A stretch of DNA of 64,000 nucleotides from JABHCC01 sp034658635 (GCA_034658635.1 JAYEFL010000286.1:3379-67378); one strand, 5' to 3'. Shown: positions 1 to 8,858, counted from the stretch's first letter. Numbers and translations are program-made. The notes: generated by a model not told the origin, from the sequence alone.

Positions 1-308
1 GTAAAATCTCTCTTAAGCTCAGGGTCATAAAAATTGTTCTGAACAATTCCATGATTATCCGGATATAAGCCGGTAGCCATACTGTAATGATTTGGGAAAG
101 TCTTACTGGGATAAGAAGGAATAAGAGATGCAGCATGAACCCCTTCCCTTACCAGGCGGTCAAAATTTGGCGTTTCTGTCTTACTTGCATAATCCCACCT
201 AAAGCCATCCATTGACAGCATGATTACGTAGGGAGAATCCTTTTCCGTTGTGCAGGATGCGAAAAGGAGGGAGAAAACGACGAGAAGTATGGCTTTCATT
301 TTTGACAT
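1..308 (-). CDS. Ectonucleotide pyrophosphatase/phosphodiesterase-family lipoprotein (5' part only)
   Basis: Only the first about 102 residues lie in the window; the rest runs off the left edge. The N-terminus is a lipoprotein signal ending LLFASC, so the protein is probably anchored in the periplasm or outer membrane. LSMDGFRWDY supplies the first metal-binding Asp of the alkaline-phosphatase superfamily, and PSKTFPNHY matches the ENPP nucleophile motif, with Thr as nucleophile. Family members cleave phosphodiester or pyrophosphate bonds in nucleotides or related substrates; the substrate here cannot be told. An ATG at 299 is an alternative start and would give a more compact signal peptide. 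The gene is separated from the receptor gene downstream by a terminator and a short repeat. Confidence 0.85.
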   Translation of the reverse strand, partial: MSKMKAILLVVFSLLFASCTTEKDSPYVIMLSMDGFRWDYASKTETPNFDRLVREGVHAASLIPSYPSKTFPNHYSMATGLYPDNHGIVQNNFYDPELKRDF

Positions 309-371
309 AGTGAGCGAGGAATTAGGGCATAGAAAATAGAACTTAAGGCTAAGAAATAAGATTAAGGGAAA

Positions 372-392
372 ACGAAAGACGAAAGACGAATA
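372..392. repeat. Heptamer tandem repeat ACGAAAG
   Basis: Three head-to-tail heptamers, ACGAAAG, ACGAAAG and ACGAATA, lie directly beside the terminator of the receptor gene. The same heptamer, inverted, builds the larger array at 52597-52652, so this is probably a dispersed intergenic microrepeat of this genome. Confidence 0.6.
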
Positions 393-423
393 AAAAAGCC
401 CCGGATTTCTCCAGAGCTTTTTT
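393..423 (-). terminator. Rho-independent terminator of the TonB-dependent receptor gene
   Basis: On the minus strand an 8-bp stem (AGCTCTGG pairing with CCGGGGCT, including two G-T pairs) has a six-base loop, is preceded by an A run and followed by a T run. It starts about 20 bases after the receptor stop codon. The A and T runs are symmetric, so it might also act in the other direction. Confidence 0.8.
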
Positions 424-442
424 ATAATTCATCTACGTCTTG

Positions 443-3400
443 TTAGAAAGAATAACGTAATCCCAGCTGGGCCATCCAGCGTGAGCTACGTAGTCCACTA
501 TCATCAGCACTCCAGGTGCTTCTAGGTTCGTTATACTCGAAAGTTGGAGTTGTTCCATCATCTGCGAATCCTTCGAAGTCAATCAGGCGGAAAGCATCGT
601 TGCCAACATACCAACGACGACCCCAGTCAGAATTCAACATGTTACCAAGATTGAAAATATCCATGGTTAACTGAAGCTTGTGACGTTTTCCACCAGCTTT
701 AATGAAGAAGTCCTGAGCAATTTTCAGGTCGATAATATTCTGGAATGGTGTGCGTGCTCCATTACGTTCTGCATATTCTCCACGATGAGCACTCAAATAA
801 GCATCATTCTCAATATAGGTATTAAGACCTTCCCATTGGGCAGCTGCAGTTTCGGCATCTGCGAATACAATATCAGACTGACTGGCAGGAATATATATCA
901 GATTTCCTGAGTTTTGACCTTCACCATTTAAATCGCCATAATCATTGTATACATAGGAGAATCTGTCTCCTGATGATCCGTTATAGAAAAGGCTGATTTG
1001 AGTTGCAGCATGGTTGAAATACTCTTTTCTGTAGCTCAGGAAAGAAATAAATCTGTGTCCCTGATCGAAATCAGAATAAGTCAGACTGAGGTTATTCAAG
1101 CCATTCACCTGCTCCATGTACTTCCATTGTGATGAGTTTTGTGAAGAAGTAGCATCATTAAGAGCCATTGATCGACCAAATGAATAAGCTACATTGGCAG
1201 TGAATCCATTTTCAAATGGCTTCTCTAAAACAACACTGAAGTTATATGCATATCCTTCGCTGGTGTTTGTGCCAACCATGATCCGACCGTATGTAGGATC
1301 AAGCCTTTGATCTGAATAGTATGCACGTGTATCAGCTCCGGTAAGATTAAATTCTGCATCCGGACTTACGTTGATATTGTAATAGTTCACATTGTTGATG
1401 GTCTTTGTAAAGATTCCTTCAACTGTTCCAATCATTCCCCATGCAAGTTTCTGGTCTAAACCAAGGTTAGCACGGAACATTTGTGGGTACTTAAAATCTG
1501 AAGCGAAAAGGTCCATCTGACCACTTGGAATGGCATCTTCCATACCAAAATCAGTATTTTCATACTGGCCTTCCCAATCGCCTGTAAAGACGATATCATA
1601 TCCCCAGCTACTCTTCACATAAACACCACCAATGGTAAGACCATTGTTTGTATAGGATCCACCAGGCCATACCAGAGGAAGCCGTGAGGTAAAGATACCA
1701 ACACCACCACGTAACTGGGTAGTTTCATCACCCTTAACATCCCAGTTAAATCCAATACGTGGAGACCACAAAAGTTGTGATGATGGCATTTGTCCGGCTT
1801 TGGCACCCATCATATCCCAACCAGCTGCCTCAAGTGTAGGAATAGTGGTTTCGTTGAAGTGAGTGTCTTCACCCTGAGCAGTCAGGAAGATAGGCATATC
1901 TGCCCGTAAACCAAATGTCAGTTTAAAGTCATCAGATACCTGAAATTCATCCTGAACATACAAGCCAACCTGCAGCATTTTAAAATCAGCAGCAGCAGCA
2001 GAACCATCACCGGTAATATTGTCAACCAGTGAATATCCACGCTCAAATTGTGCAGGGTTATTATCATAGAAATCCTGCATACTGTAGAAACGATACTCAC
2101 CATAGTTCTTTCTCATAAACAGGTTGTACACACCGGCAAATTCATTGGAAGTACCAAATGTAATGGTGTGCTTACCTTTATAAATTGAGAGATTATCAGT
2201 TATGGTAAATATATCCTGATTCAGTTCATTGGCAGTAGAATATGGCTCTGAACCCATGTATATAGTTCCTGAACCATCATAAATCCTGACAGCAGGGAAA
2301 TTGCCTCCCATTGGATCACGATCATCGCGTACAGTAGTAAACACAGCAATAAAGTCATTGCTCACGTTATCAAAGTTTGACTTCAATTCAAGTGTGGTTG
2401 AATTGGTCTTACTTGGGAAATAAACTCCATTGTTATAGAAGTTTATTGAGCTACTTGATGAGCGACGAGGTGAAAGTGACTCATGATTCGTGTAGCTATG
2501 ACGCAACATCAACTTGTGAGTAGTACTTAGATTCCAGTCTAAACGTACCAGCAATTTATCTGACTTAAGCTCTCTTGTATTGGCATCAAACGAACCAGTT
2601 TCATAGCCATATGTATTATTAACATAGTCGGCAAGAGCATTCAGATCAGCAGCAGTAGAGTTTCCATTATAATTGCCCAAATCAAAAGGCTGAGGAGTTT
2701 TATCACGTTGCATTTCTGCATTAACGAAGAAATGAAGTTTGTTTTTGATGATCGGACCACCCAAACGGAAACCTGTTGTCTGTGCAGTAAAATCAGCAAG
2801 CTTTTCACGTGCCTCATCAATTTCTTCTTCTGTCATCTCATCTGAACCACTAATAGCGTTCAGTGGAGTCATTCCGGAAAGATTCTGATTTCTGTAAAAA
2901 GTGTACAATGATCCTTGGAATTCGTTAGTTCCTCTTCTGGTAACAGCATTAATACCAGCACCGGCAAATCCACTGTAACGAACATCATAAGGAGCAATAG
3001 TAATCTGGAACTGCTCAATAGCATCCAGAGAGATTGGAGTACCGCCGGTTTGTCCACCGTTTACTCCTGAGGCTGCCAAACCAAAAGCATCATTCTGATA
3101 GCCACCATCAATAGTCAGGCTGTTATACCGGTTATTCACCCCGGCAATAGAGATACCTGAATTATCATCAACTGTAGCCTGTGGTGTCAGTCGGGTAAAA
3201 TCAGTCAGATCGCGACCAACAGTTGGCATTGCATCCATCTTCTCCATAGAGATAACTGTCTCAGAACCAGTACGGTTTCCATCAAAAATATTCACATTAC
3301 CTCTTTGGCCAACAACAGCCACCTCACCAAGCTTAACCGCGGTAGATTTAAGCCCGGGATTAATCTTAAAGGTCTGACCAAGGGTAAGATAGATTCCATT

Positions 3401-3679
3401 CTTAGTCCAGGCCTCATTTCCCACATAGGTTACTTTTAGGGTATAAGGACCTCCGACATCCATGTTGGGAAGGCGGAAATATCCTTCTCCATCAGAGATT
3501 CCTCCAAATTGCGCTCCTGTTGGAACGTGAATAGCAACAACGGTTGCACCGATCAGGGCTTTTCCATCCGGACCAGTTACCTTACCGTTCATACCGGATG
3601 TAGTGATCTGGGCCATTGAGTTCCCTGCAAGGAACAGGCCAAGAGTCACCATCATCAAGAATTGGGTTAACTTTCTCAT
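443..3679 (-). CDS. Oar-like TonB-dependent receptor with carboxypeptidase-regulatory domain
   Basis: A 1078-residue outer-membrane protein. MRKLTQFLMMV starts a signal peptide that ends near NSMA-Q. Next come a carboxypeptidase-regulatory-like beta-sandwich (about residues 25-110, with GKVTGPDGKALIGATV), a plug domain (about 120-250, with VPTVGRD-like and GVNNRYNSLTIDG segments) and a long beta-barrel ending in the aromatic RYSF typical of outer-membrane porins. The type resembles Oar proteins of Bacteroidota and Myxococcota, which import or bind large substrates using TonB energy. There is no SusD partner beside it, so it is not a classical polysaccharide-utilisation locus. The open frame extends upstream to 3748, but that stretch contains the promoter-like element and no signal peptide, so 3679 is chosen. 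Substrate unknown. Confidence 0.9.
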   Translation of the reverse strand: MRKLTQFLMMVTLGLFLAGNSMAQITTSGMNGKVTGPDGKALIGATVVAIHVPTGAQFGGISDGEGYFRLPNMDVGGPYTLKVTYVGNEAWTKNGIYLTLGQTFKINPGLKSTAVKLGEVAVVGQRGNVNIFDGNRTGSETVISMEKMDAMPTVGRDLTDFTRLTPQATVDDNSGISIAGVNNRYNSLTIDGGYQNDAFGLAASGVNGGQTGGTPISLDAIEQFQITIAPYDVRYSGFAGAGINAVTRRGTNEFQGSLYTFYRNQNLSGMTPLNAISGSDEMTEEEIDEAREKLADFTAQTTGFRLGGPIIKNKLHFFVNAEMQRDKTPQPFDLGNYNGNSTAADLNALADYVNNTYGYETGSFDANTRELKSDKLLVRLDWNLSTTHKLMLRHSYTNHESLSPRRSSSSSINFYNNGVYFPSKTNSTTLELKSNFDNVSNDFIAVFTTVRDDRDPMGGNFPAVRIYDGSGTIYMGSEPYSTANELNQDIFTITDNLSIYKGKHTITFGTSNEFAGVYNLFMRKNYGEYRFYSMQDFYDNNPAQFERGYSLVDNITGDGSAAAADFKMLQVGLYVQDEFQVSDDFKLTFGLRADMPIFLTAQGEDTHFNETTIPTLEAAGWDMMGAKAGQMPSSQLLWSPRIGFNWDVKGDETTQLRGGVGIFTSRLPLVWPGGSYTNNGLTIGGVYVKSSWGYDIVFTGDWEGQYENTDFGMEDAIPSGQMDLFASDFKYPQMFRANLGLDQKLAWGMIGTVEGIFTKTINNVNYYNINVSPDAEFNLTGADTRAYYSDQRLDPTYGRIMVGTNTSEGYAYNFSVVLEKPFENGFTANVAYSFGRSMALNDATSSQNSSQWKYMEQVNGLNNLSLTYSDFDQGHRFISFLSYRKEYFNHAATQISLFYNGSSGDRFSYVYNDYGDLNGEGQNSGNLIYIPASQSDIVFADAETAAAQWEGLNTYIENDAYLSAHRGEYAERNGARTPFQNIIDLKIAQDFFIKAGGKRHKLQLTMDIFNLGNMLNSDWGRRWYVGNDAFRLIDFEGFADDGTTPTFEYNEPRSTWSADDSGLRSSRWMAQLGLRYSF

Positions 3680-3730
3680 AAAAAACAGTTTAGGTAAATA
3701 CAAATTATAATTAATAATAGTCATTAAACA

Positions 3731-3762
3731 CAAAAGGGTAATATGCAATTTAGTTAATCAAA
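3731..3762 (-). promoter_or_regulatory. Putative Bacteroidota promoter for the TonB-dependent receptor
   Basis: Read on the minus strand there is a TTTG, an 18-base spacer and TACCCTTTTG. This approximates the Bacteroidota -33 TTTG and -7 TAnnTTTG elements, with two extra bases in the -7 box. It lies about 50 bases before the chosen start. Sequence match only. Confidence 0.35.
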
Positions 3763-3919
3763 AACTTCTGTTGAAACATCCCTGACTCAACTTATTCACA
3801 TTTTTCAAACAAAATATTAACCATTAGTAAACATTTTATGGGCCTGCAAAACTGCAAAATTTTGTCAAACATTGTTACTTTTACCAATAGAATTCACATT
3901 TAATTAATATTTGTGCGCA

Positions 3920-4312
3920 ATGAAAAGGTTCAGTGTTCTATTAATTTTGCTAATTATCATTCTTTCAGCCTGTGTTAAAGAAGCCGGTGAAGGAGGAAGG
4001 GGTACAATTGTGGGGAAGGTTTTTGCTTATGATTACAATGCTGAACTAACTGTTTTCAGAGCACAATATTACGCCCCCGAGGAGGATGTTTACATCATAT
4101 ACGGCAATGATAGCTTGTATAGCGATCGTACGAGAACAAATTATGACGGCACTTACCGCTTCAAGTATTTACGTCCGGGTACCTACACCATTTTTGTGTA
4201 TTCAAAAAATCTCAATACTAAACTACCCCCTTCTTTGCCTGAAAAGAAAACAGTTACAATCATTTCTGACGATCAGGTGGTTTTTGTCGATGATATCGAA
4301 ATAATCAAGTAA
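3920..4312 (+). CDS. Small lipoprotein with a prealbumin-like/carboxypeptidase-regulatory fold
   Basis: The 130-residue product starts MKRFSVLLILLIIILSAC, a lipoprotein signal with Cys18 as the modified residue. The mature part contains GTIVGKVFAYDYN and YDGTYRFKYLRPGTYTIFVY, the pattern of small Greek-key beta-sandwich domains that decorate cell-surface proteins. A TTG nine bases upstream is in frame but ATG 3920 fits the signal peptide. It is the first gene of an apparent operon with the secreted protein, the VTC protein, DUF4956 and DUF2490 genes. Its exact function is not recognised; a structural or binding role at the envelope is inferred. Confidence 0.75.
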   Translation: MKRFSVLLILLIIILSACVKEAGEGGRGTIVGKVFAYDYNAELTVFRAQYYAPEEDVYIIYGNDSLYSDRTRTNYDGTYRFKYLRPGTYTIFVYSKNLNTKLPPSLPEKKTVTIISDDQVVFVDDIEIIK

Positions 4313-4323
4313 GCCAAAAAATC

Positions 4324-4743
4324 ATGAAGCAATTAATTCTTCTTTTGTCATTTATTCTCAGCTTCTCTTCTGTTTTTGCCCAGGTAGGTAAGAAGGAAGC
4401 ACTGGAAAAAAACATCAAATCTGTTTCTGAATGGGAAACAAAGCTGCGCGGCAGAAAATCAAAACCTGTTCAGGAGTCTTATACTGAATTCAATCAGGTA
4501 GGAAAAATTGTTGAAATTATCGAACGTAATAATAGTGGTGAAATAACCCTGCATGAAAAATATGAGTATGATGAAGTTGGTAATAAGACAGTTGAGATCC
4601 AGCTAAATTCTAATGGATCAATAAACAAGAAGCACGTCTATATCTACGATCAAAACCTTCGCACTGCCAGAAAGACCTATGGCCCAAGTGGCAAGTTAAT
4701 TGCCGAGAAAATGTATATATACAAGTTTCATGATAAAGACTGA
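4324..4743 (+). CDS. Secreted protein of unknown function
   Basis: A 139-residue protein with a clear signal peptide (MKQLILLLSFILSFSSVFA-Q). The mature part is charged and carries short repeats built around YEYDEVGNK and YIYDQN, similar in flavour to the YD/RHS-like or MORN-like repeats of surface proteins. It lies 11 bases after the lipoprotein gene and 3 bases before the VTC gene, so it is almost certainly cotranscribed with them. No enzyme motif was seen. A periplasmic or surface accessory to the VTC/DUF4956 module is inferred only from position. Confidence 0.7.
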   Translation: MKQLILLLSFILSFSSVFAQVGKKEALEKNIKSVSEWETKLRGRKSKPVQESYTEFNQVGKIVEIIERNNSGEITLHEKYEYDEVGNKTVEIQLNSNGSINKKHVYIYDQNLRTARKTYGPSGKLIAEKMYIYKFHDKD

Positions 4744-4746
4744 GTA

Positions 4747-5532
4747 TTGACTGATTTTCACGATAAGCTATTTCAGTTTAGACCAATCTTCCTGGAAGAT
4801 ATGGGCTCAGTAAAACTGATGAACAGAACAGATACCAAGTATTTGCTTCATATTGATCAGCTGGGTAAGGTTCTGGATGCAGCTCTTAGCGATTATCAGG
4901 TTCTGGAAATAAAGGAAAGACGGATTATGGGGTATGAAAGTCTTTATTTTGACACCCCTGATCACCAGATGTATATTTTACATCACAATAAAAAACTCAA
5001 CCGCCACAAGGTTCGGATTCGCCAGTATCTTGATTCCGAAGACTTTTTTCTGGAAGTTAAATTTAAAAATAACAAGGGACGCACATCAAAAAAGAGAATT
5101 ACTGTATCCGGCAACAATGCTATTCATGAACAGAAGTCTGTAGCTTTTGTTGAACGGCTATCGCCATTCTCACCCTCACAAATTGAGCCCAAACTCAATA
5201 CCAGATTTGAAAGAATTACGCTGGTTAATCCTGAAAAAAGAGAAAGAATAACTATTGATATGAACCTCACTTTCCACAATCACAATGAGAGCATAAAAAT
5301 TCCCTACCTTGTTATTGTAGAAGTGAAGCGTGAATTAAGCTCTGACAATGATGGTTTCGGCAGCTTACTTAGTGAGCAGAGAATCTTCAAAAAACGTATT
5401 AGCAAGTATTGCCTGGGAACGAATCTATTGTATCCTGAAAAGAAACACAATCGCTTCAAACCCAAAATTCTGTATTTAAAGAAATTAGATAAATCTAAAC
5501 ATTATGATCAACTCTATTCTGCACTTATTTGA
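4747..5532 (+). CDS. VTC-domain protein, polyphosphate polymerase-like
   Basis: The 261-residue protein has the hallmarks of the VTC (vacuolar transporter chaperone) domain, a tunnel enzyme related to the CYTH fold: MNRTDTKYLL near the N-terminus, YFDTPDHQMY, KVRIRQY, FFLEVKFKNNKGRTSKK, VIVEVKRE and FKKRISKYCLG. These supply the Arg, Lys and Glu residues that bind the triphosphate chain and metal in eukaryotic VTC4, which makes polyphosphate from ATP. The start is TTG at 4747, three bases after the previous stop; the first internal ATG (4801) would remove a conserved segment just before MNRTDTKY. It overlaps the DUF4956 gene by 29 bases. Such VTC-DUF4956 pairs are common in bacteria, but their product there is not firmly established. 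Confidence 0.85.
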   Translation: MTDFHDKLFQFRPIFLEDMGSVKLMNRTDTKYLLHIDQLGKVLDAALSDYQVLEIKERRIMGYESLYFDTPDHQMYILHHNKKLNRHKVRIRQYLDSEDFFLEVKFKNNKGRTSKKRITVSGNNAIHEQKSVAFVERLSPFSPSQIEPKLNTRFERITLVNPEKRERITIDMNLTFHNHNESIKIPYLVIVEVKRELSSDNDGFGSLLSEQRIFKKRISKYCLGTNLLYPEKKHNRFKPKILYLKKLDKSKHYDQLYSALI

Positions 5533-6193
5533 TCTGTCAACAATACTGAATTTGTTTTTTCAAACTCAGGATGCACCAATCGAAGCAATAAGATTATTTG
5601 GCATCAAGCTTATAAATCCCACTGATTTCTGGAACTTGATTCTCAGATTTACACTGAATCTGGGTGTAACTTATGTTTTGATCAAGATCATCTATTTCAA
5701 AACCAATAGTAGAAAAGACTATTTCTTCATCTACTTCCTGATGAGCACCATCGTCTTCCTGATTTGTTTCATGCTCGGTAATGTGAAGATTGAACTGGGA
5801 TTTGCTCTGGGGCTATTCGCCATATTTGGAATTATCCGATATCGCACAGATCCAATTCCAATAAAAGAAATGACCTACCTGTTTCTGGTTGTGGGTGTTG
5901 CCATCATTAATGCATTATCAAATAAGAAGGTTAGTTATGCTGAGCTGATATTTACTAATTTGGCTATTTTGGGATTAACCTGGTATCTCGAAAAGATATG
6001 GATGGCCAAACAGCTGTCTGTCATTAGGATAAACTATGAAAAAATTGAATTGGTTCATCCATCCAAAAGGAAAGAATTAATAGAAGACCTGAAGAAAAGA
6101 ACAGGTCTGGATGTTAAAGATGTAAGCGTTGCCAGGATGAGTTTCCTGAGAGATACAGCCCGTTTAATGGTTCGGTATAAGCCAAAATCCTGA
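5504..6193 (+). CDS. DUF4956-family membrane protein
   Basis: A 229-residue integral membrane protein with about four to five hydrophobic segments (about residues 45-65, 75-95, 100-115, 125-145 and 150-160). The segment GLFAIFGIIRYRTDPIPIKEMTYLF is characteristic of DUF4956. A cytosolic C-terminal domain of about 60 residues follows, with a ferredoxin-like look (VKDVSVARMSFLRDTARLMVRY). The gene overlaps the VTC gene, implying translational coupling; the two probably form a complex that holds the polymerase at the inner membrane or moves its product. The first 29 bases overlap the VTC end, and no better internal start was found. Function inferred from context. Confidence 0.85.
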   Translation: MINSILHLFDLSTILNLFFQTQDAPIEAIRLFGIKLINPTDFWNLILRFTLNLGVTYVLIKIIYFKTNSRKDYFFIYFLMSTIVFLICFMLGNVKIELGFALGLFAIFGIIRYRTDPIPIKEMTYLFLVVGVAIINALSNKKVSYAELIFTNLAILGLTWYLEKIWMAKQLSVIRINYEKIELVHPSKRKELIEDLKKRTGLDVKDVSVARMSFLRDTARLMVRYKPKS

Positions 6194-6194
6194 C

Positions 6195-6893
6195 ATGATC
6201 AAACACGTCAAATTTCTAAAACTTGCAGTTATTCTCCTGACTTTTTCCGGAATTTTTTCGCCGGAAGCACGCGCACAGGAAGAAGATATGAATATCTGGA
6301 CTCGCTTTGCCATTAAATATGACTTGTCGTCAAAAACCCGAATTGCTATCGAGGAAGAATTTCGTTTTTTTGAGAATGCTTCCAGATTGGAGCAAAACCA
6401 CACCGAAATAGGTTTGTCACATGAGTTATCTCCGCGATGGGATGGCGGAATCTATTATCGATTCATCTATGAAACAGATGAAAAAAATTCTTACTCACTT
6501 GGGCACCGGAGTTGGATTCAATTAGAATATCAACTTCTTGATACTGACTTCAAAGTTTCATTACGATCACGCCTCCAAACAACCTATGCAGATTATTACA
6601 CCAGAGAAAACGGGCAAATTCCTGAAGTATATAACAGGAACAAGCTTAATGTCTCTTACAAACCTAAAAATGCTTACTGGATTCCGCATGCAGGGATCGA
6701 ATTATGGTACTACCTCAATCCAATGTCAGGTAATCAGTTTATTGATAAGTACAGGACAACTATCGGATTGGAATTTCGCCAGAGCAAGCATTTTAGATGG
6801 GAGGTGTTTTTTAGCTTTCAGCAGCAAATTCAGGTGACTGATCCAGGAACGACATACATTCTCGGACTTTCAGGAACTTACCTGATCAATTAA
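6195..6893 (+). CDS. DUF2490-family outer-membrane protein
   Basis: A 232-residue protein with signal peptide (LKLAVILLTFSGIFSPEARA-Q) followed by alternating beta strands rich in aromatic residues (WTRFAIKYDLS, RWDGGIYYRFIYET, HAGIELWYYLN, FRWEVFFSFQQQIQ) and a final YLIN. This is the DUF2490 pattern, a small beta-barrel probably in the outer membrane. It starts one base after the DUF4956 stop and closes the operon. The stop codon overlaps the end of the convergent U32 gene by four bases. The combination suggests that whatever the VTC/DUF4956 pair makes or moves has an envelope destination; that is inference. Confidence 0.85.
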   Translation: MIKHVKFLKLAVILLTFSGIFSPEARAQEEDMNIWTRFAIKYDLSSKTRIAIEEEFRFFENASRLEQNHTEIGLSHELSPRWDGGIYYRFIYETDEKNSYSLGHRSWIQLEYQLLDTDFKVSLRSRLQTTYADYYTRENGQIPEVYNRNKLNVSYKPKNAYWIPHAGIELWYYLNPMSGNQFIDKYRTTIGLEFRQSKHFRWEVFFSFQQQIQVTDPGTTYILGLSGTYLIN

Positions 6894-8152
6894 ATTCTTT
6901 TAGCCTCAACCCACTTGTAGAGCTTATCTGAGCGACGAATCTTCTGGTCGGTTTTTATAGAGAATCTGATCCCCTTTTCCACTTTCTGAACAAGTTGGTC
7001 ATCAACACGCATCTCATCAATAACAAATTGCAGAACACCGGTTGTGGGTCCTGTAACCAAAATTTCATCTCCAACTTCAAGTTCTTTGGTCTCCATCAGA
7101 AATTCTGCCACTCCCAGGCGATCAAAATAGTTCATCCCCTTACCAAGATAAACCTTCCTCCGGGTTGCTTCAGAACCATAGACTTTACTCCATTCTCCAA
7201 GTTTTCTACCCAGATAATAACCATCCCAAAAGCCTCTGTTAAATACCGTTTTCAGCCTCTCTGTCCATGCCAATATTTTTTCCTGACTGTATGTTCCGTC
7301 AAAAACAGACTGAACAGCTTCCTTGTAGCAACTGACTGTTGTCTTAACATACTCAGGCGGGCGGGCCCTGCCTTCGATTTTCAGAAGCCCTACACTTGCA
7401 GCAAGCAGCTTGTCTACAAACCCAATTGTAGACAGGTCTTTTGGCGACATAATATACTCATTATCAATGAGCAACTCATCGCCAGTTTCCTTTTCAGTAA
7501 CAATATAGGATCTGCGGCAACCTTGCAAACAGGCCCCTCTGTTGGCTGATGAATTGTATCTGTGAAGACTCATATAACACTTGCCGGAAGTTGCCATACA
7601 AAGTGCACCATGAGCAAACATTTCCAGCCTGATCAACTGGCCTGATGGCCCCTTAAGTTGATCTGCACCAATTTGGCGGGCAATTTCTGCTACCTGTTCC
7701 AGGTTCAGCTCTCTGGCCAATACAACAACATCAGCATAAGGAGCATAAAATTTCAATGCTGAATAATTAGAAATATTTATCTGGGTAGACAGATGAATCA
7801 CCATCCCCTGTGACCGGCCATAATCAATCACCGACTGGTCTGAGGCAATCAGGGCAGAAACCTCATTCTCCTTTGCTGCGTCGACCAGCTTTTTCATCAG
7901 AGGGATATCCTGATCAAACATCACGGTATTTAGTGTCAGATAGGTTTTCATCCCATTATCGCGGCACCGGGTAGTGATGGTTTTCAAATCATCGATTGTA
8001 AAATTAAGGCTTGATTTGGAGCGCATGCTCAAATGCTCCAAACCAAAATATACAGAATCAGCCCCAGCCTGAATAGCGGCACTTAAGGATTCAAACGACC
8101 CCACCGGAGCCATGATCTCTACTTGTCCATAAATTCCATTACCATCTTCCAT
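6890..8152 (-). CDS. U32-family tRNA hydroxylation/modification protein (YegQ/TrhP-like)
   Basis: A 420-residue protein with EIMAPVGSFESLSAAI at the start, the U32 signature EMFAHGALCMATSGKCYMS, then CLQGCRR. These Cys residues are expected to bind an iron-sulfur cluster. YegQ-like U32 proteins act in prephenate-dependent hydroxylation of uridine-34 of tRNA and are not true peptidases. The N-terminal TIM-barrel region is followed by a small C-terminal beta domain (about 330-420), as in the family, whose members are about 400-460 residues long. The start overlaps the preceding small gene by 34 bases. It is the last gene of the atpD-atpC-unknown-U32 transcription unit. Confidence 0.88.
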   Translation of the reverse strand: MEDGNGIYGQVEIMAPVGSFESLSAAIQAGADSVYFGLEHLSMRSKSSLNFTIDDLKTITTRCRDNGMKTYLTLNTVMFDQDIPLMKKLVDAAKENEVSALIASDQSVIDYGRSQGMVIHLSTQINISNYSALKFYAPYADVVVLARELNLEQVAEIARQIGADQLKGPSGQLIRLEMFAHGALCMATSGKCYMSLHRYNSSANRGACLQGCRRSYIVTEKETGDELLIDNEYIMSPKDLSTIGFVDKLLAASVGLLKIEGRARPPEYVKTTVSCYKEAVQSVFDGTYSQEKILAWTERLKTVFNRGFWDGYYLGRKLGEWSKVYGSEATRRKVYLGKGMNYFDRLGVAEFLMETKELEVGDEILVTGPTTGVLQFVIDEMRVDDQLVQKVEKGIRFSIKTDQKIRRSDKLYKWVEAKRI

Positions 8153-8574
8153 ACAATCTTATCATTTTCGGCTAATTCAAAAGCAGATAAAAGTTTATCC
8201 AGTTCATCATAGTAAGCCTCATATCTGTCATCAGTATCCCGGATCTCTCTAATGGCATTCACCCGTTTTGCATTCAGGGTAAAATGGATCAACTGTGTTC
8301 GCTTTTTAAATAACCAGAACCGGGGCTCACAAGAAAGATCGATCAGGTAATCAGGCAAGAAGTCACGAATTTGATTTCTGTATTCACCCGGAGTTTTTCT
8401 GAAAAGCATTGTTTCATCAGCCTTAACCGGCCCCAGGGTGATCCATGCATTTTGTTCTGGAATCAGGGCTCCAATCCACACTTCTTTATATGACCTTTGG
8501 AGGCGTTCAAGCAATTGAACAGCAAAAGATGCTTCAATAGAATCTGAAGGAAATAACACAAGAAAGCGAACCAT
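8119..8574 (-). CDS. Small conserved protein downstream of atpC (possibly DUF6913-like)
   Basis: A 151-residue cytosolic protein without signal peptide or membrane segment. It has a Rossmann-like opening (MVRFLVLFPSDSIEASFAVQLLERL), DYLIDLSCEPRFWLFKKRTQ in the middle and an acidic helical tail. It resembles small Bacteroidota proteins assigned to DUF6913, but that assignment is from memory of the pattern. It lies 14 bases after atpC and overlaps the U32 gene, so it is cotranscribed with the F1 beta and epsilon genes. Function unknown. Confidence 0.7.
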   Translation of the reverse strand: MVRFLVLFPSDSIEASFAVQLLERLQRSYKEVWIGALIPEQNAWITLGPVKADETMLFRKTPGEYRNQIRDFLPDYLIDLSCEPRFWLFKKRTQLIHFTLNAKRVNAIREIRDTDDRYEAYYDELDKLLSAFELAENDKIVWKMVMEFMDK

Positions 8575-8588
8575 GAGTAATTTACAGA

Positions 8589-8858
8589 TTAGCTATCCAC
8601 TAATACAATCACGTTATTATCAACACATTCCACAACCCCTCGGTTTACCCCGAAAAATTGCTCTGTACCATTTTCCTCCACTACTTTGATTTGTCCTTTC
8701 TCCAAAGTGGATATAATGGGCGCATGGAGATTTAAGATCTCAAAAGATCCTTTGCTTCCCGGAAGTCTTATCAGCTTGATATCCCCGGCAAAGAGTTGTT
8801 TTTCAGGAGTGACAATTTCAAGGTACACAATAATAGAATTTTGTTGTTCATCGCCCAA
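8589..8858 (-). CDS. atpC: ATP synthase F1 subunit epsilon (short form)
   Basis: An 89-residue epsilon subunit containing only the N-terminal beta-sandwich (YLEIVTPEKQLFAGDI, LPGSKGSFEILNLHAPIIS, GVNRGVVECVDNNVIVLVD). The two-helix C-terminal domain that inhibits ATP hydrolysis in E. coli (protein of about 138 residues) is absent. Short epsilons are common in Bacteroidota. The subunit links the c-ring to the central stalk. It starts on the base after the atpD stop codon. Confidence 0.93.
   Translation of the reverse strand: MGDEQQNSIIVYLEIVTPEKQLFAGDIKLIRLPGSKGSFEILNLHAPIISTLEKGQIKVVEENGTEQFFGVNRGVVECVDNNVIVLVDS

Noticed and set aside
3680..3748. Longer N-terminus of the TonB-dependent receptor
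   Set aside because: The in-frame extension has no signal peptide, contains the promoter-like element, and the internal start at 3679 begins a typical signal sequence.
4747..4801. ATG at 4801 as start of the VTC gene
   Set aside because: It would leave a 54-base gap and remove a conserved-looking lead-in to MNRTDTKY; TTG 4747 follows the previous stop by three bases.
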